The translations under genes and the position numbers were made by a program. Below the pieces are notes generated by a model. The model worked only from the letters and a program-made list of their open reading frames with translations, did not search any database and was not told the DNA's origin. This document shows positions 3,673 to 5,165 of a DNA stretch of 5,165 bases, piece after piece. Source of the stretch: Deltaproteobacteria bacterium (GTDB taxonomy: Bacteria; Desulfobacterota; Desulfarculia; Adiutricales; JAGVGV01); assembly GCA_020056895.1 (NCBI GenBank), contig JAGVGV010000028.1:1-5165 (forward strand). The letters are read 5' to 3'. Numbering within the stretch: position 1 is the first letter of the stretch; the number at the start of each line of letters is the position of its first letter.

Positions 3673-5165
3673 ATGATGACCCGAGCTTCATTTCGTCTTC
3701 TGGATACCGGCCTGTTGACGGCCGCCGAAAACATGGCCTTGGACGAGGTGCTGCTTGAAGAAGCCGCCGCCGGCCGATCCCGTCCCACGCTCCGTTTTCT
3801 GCGCTTTTCGCCTCCCGCCGCCCTGGTCGGCCGGCATCAGGAAATAAGCCGCGAGATTCGCGAGGATTTCTGCCGGGACCACGGGATCGATATAGGCCGC
3901 CGGATTACGGGCGGCGGCGCCATCTATTTTCAGTCGTCGGCCTTGGGGTGGGAACTGATCGGTCCGGCGGGCACGGTTCCATTCGAAGGGTCCTTCGATG
4001 CCATCCTGGCCCGGATCGGTCGGGCCGCCGCCCAGGCCCTGGTTCTTTTAGGGCTTCCCGCTCAGTACCGGCCTCGCAACGACATTGAAGTGGACGGCCG
4101 CAAGATCAGCGGTACGGGCGGGGCGGCCGTTACCGGCGGGTATCTGTTCCAGGGCACGCTGCTGATTGAAAACGAAATCGAACTGTTTTTGAAATCCTTG
4201 CGGGTTCCGGTGGAAAAACTGAAAAAACGGGAAATCGAATCCCTCCGGCAGCGCGTGTGTTTTCTGAACGAACTCCTGGACCCGCCTCCGCCGTTGGACA
4301 CGGTGAAAGCCGCTTTTATCCAAGCCTTCGCCAACGATTTCGGCCTGGTCATCGAACCCGGTCCGCTCACGGACCGGGAAGCCGAACACCTGGCCAGCCG
4401 TCGAGGTTATTATTCATCGCCCGAATGGGTGTATGGCCGCCGGAACAACCACGAACCGGCGTCGGAATACGTTTCCACCTGGCAGGCCGAAAGCGGGACC
4501 TTTCGTTTCCGAATGATGGTGGAACCCGGAGCACGCCGTATCCGCCAGACGCTCATAACCGGGGACTTTTTCGTACGGCCCGAGCGGCTGGTTTTAGACC
4601 TGGAGGCGTCCCTGAAAGGCGTCCGCGCCGAAGCTTCGGCCGTGCATCAGGCGGCGCTCGATTTGTTGAACCAGGCGGGCGGGGAGTTCCTGGGCGTGTC
4701 TCACGACGACATCGCCCAAGCCTTGGCCGAAACGGCGGAACGGATCGGGCTGGGCCGGATGGGTCTGGAACCGGATGAAATCAACGAGCTTTTTTTGATC
4801 AACCTGGCTCCTTCCGACCTGGGCCGGCAAAAACTGAAATGGTTGTTGCTGCCTTATTGCTCCAAAAAAATGGACTGCGGGTTTCGGTTTGTTCCGGATT
4901 GCGGTCAGTGCGGGGAATGCGATTTCGACCGGTTGTACGGTTGGGCTCGGGCCGCAGGGATGGAACCGTTTTCCATCCAAAGCTTCGAACATCTGATGGA
5001 GGTTCTGGACCGGATCCGGTCCAATCCCGATGGGTGCTTTCTGGGGTCCTGCTGCGAGGCCTTTTTCTCCAAACACCAACGGGAAATGCGGGCCACCGGA
5101 GCCCGGGGGGTGCTGGTGAACCTGGATTCCACCACCTGTTACGATCTGGGCAAAGGCACGGACGC
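3673..5165 (+). CDS. Lipoate-protein ligase A-like protein fused to a Cys-rich DUF116-like domain (3' end outside window)
   Basis: The reading frame is open to the window edge (497 codons seen). Residues 1 to about 235 are a biotin/lipoate ligase catalytic domain, which attaches lipoate or octanoate to a lysine of carrier proteins such as glycine-cleavage H protein. Visible are GRRITGGGAIY (75-85), RNDIEVDGRKISGTGGA (135-150) with the expected catalytic lysine K144, and FQGTLL (159-164). Residues about 270-350 resemble the LplA C-terminal accessory domain (TLITGDFFVRPERLVLDLEASLKGV). From about 380 the protein becomes cysteine-rich: C396, C402, C410-x2-C413-x2-C416, C455, C460, C461 and C489, resembling DUF116 and suggesting a metal or Fe-S site. 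The segment after GGGAIY reads FQSS where E. coli LplA has a His-Asp pair. No cysteine sits near the active-site motifs, unlike LipM/LipL transferases. An in-frame TGA at 3667-3669 excludes an earlier start. ATG 3673 follows only a weak GGGG, and ATG 3676 is equally possible. The LplA call is firm; DUF116 is moderately so. Confidence 0.85.
   Translation, partial: MMTRASFRLLDTGLLTAAENMALDEVLLEEAAAGRSRPTLRFLRFSPPAALVGRHQEISREIREDFCRDHGIDIGRRITGGGAIYFQSSALGWELIGPAGTVPFEGSFDAILARIGRAAAQALVLLGLPAQYRPRNDIEVDGRKISGTGGAAVTGGYLFQGTLLIENEIELFLKSLRVPVEKLKKREIESLRQRVCFLNELLDPPPPLDTVKAAFIQAFANDFGLVIEPGPLTDREAEHLASRRGYYSSPEWVYGRRNNHEPASEYVSTWQAESGTFRFRMMVEPGARRIRQTLITGDFFVRPERLVLDLEASLKGVRAEASAVHQAALDLLNQAGGEFLGVSHDDIAQALAETAERIGLGRMGLEPDEINELFLINLAPSDLGRQKLKWLLLPYCSKKMDCGFRFVPDCGQCGECDFDRLYGWARAAGMEPFSIQSFEHLMEVLDRIRSNPDGCFLGSCCEAFFSKHQREMRATGARGVLVNLDSTTCYDLGKGTD

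Noticed and set aside
4257..4778. Same-strand and antisense open frames inside the lipoate ligase gene
   Set aside because: They fall wholly within the ligase frame, which has coherent conserved motifs; the alternatives give Arg/Pro/Gly-rich translations typical of shadow frames.

Overview
The window looks like the chromosome of an anaerobic Desulfobacterota bacterium (the former Deltaproteobacteria). The Syntrophobacteria / sulfate-reducer side is most likely. The grounds are GC-rich coding DNA, an Fo-only ATP synthase cluster (atpZ-atpI-atpB-atpE, with no F1 genes following), a redox repressor gene (rex) directly downstream, and a lipoate ligase fused to a cysteine-rich DUF116-like domain. 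This placement is an inference from gene content and protein style; no database was searched. Every gene reads on the + strand.

Layout. 1-593 is the C-terminal part of glutamate-1-semialdehyde aminotransferase (hemL, heme/tetrapyrrole synthesis), cut by the window edge. 594-816 is a regulatory gap with a promoter-like region and two 18-bp Rex-type palindromes, one on each side of the proposed promoter. 817-2645 is a compact operon: atpZ (GTG start, good Shine-Dalgarno), atpI (ATGA overlap with atpZ), atpB (subunit a) and atpE (subunit c). A perfect 9-bp hairpin lies between atpB and atpE, and a strong intrinsic terminator follows atpE. 2820-3452 is rex. 3453-3672 is a T-rich gap with a probable rex terminator, a candidate promoter and a small leader hairpin. 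3673 to the window end is the lipoate ligase-DUF116 fusion, still open at 5165.

How they fit together. AtpB and AtpE form the ion channel and rotor ring of the F-type ATP synthase, and AtpZ and AtpI are small membrane accessory proteins of that enzyme. Rex senses the NADH/NAD+ ratio. The Rex-like operators in front of atpZ suggest that Fo synthesis is repressed when NADH is low, so energy conservation would be coupled to redox state by a regulator encoded next door. The c subunit carries Gln, Glu-Ser and Tyr at positions typical of Na+-binding rotor rings, so this enzyme may run on Na+. It also begins with a signal-peptide-like leader.

Most of the window is well understood. The points most worth a second look are the paired Rex sites, the possible Na+ specificity and leader of AtpE, the atpB-atpE hairpin, and the LplA-DUF116 fusion, whose cysteine-rich module has no function that can be assigned from sequence.
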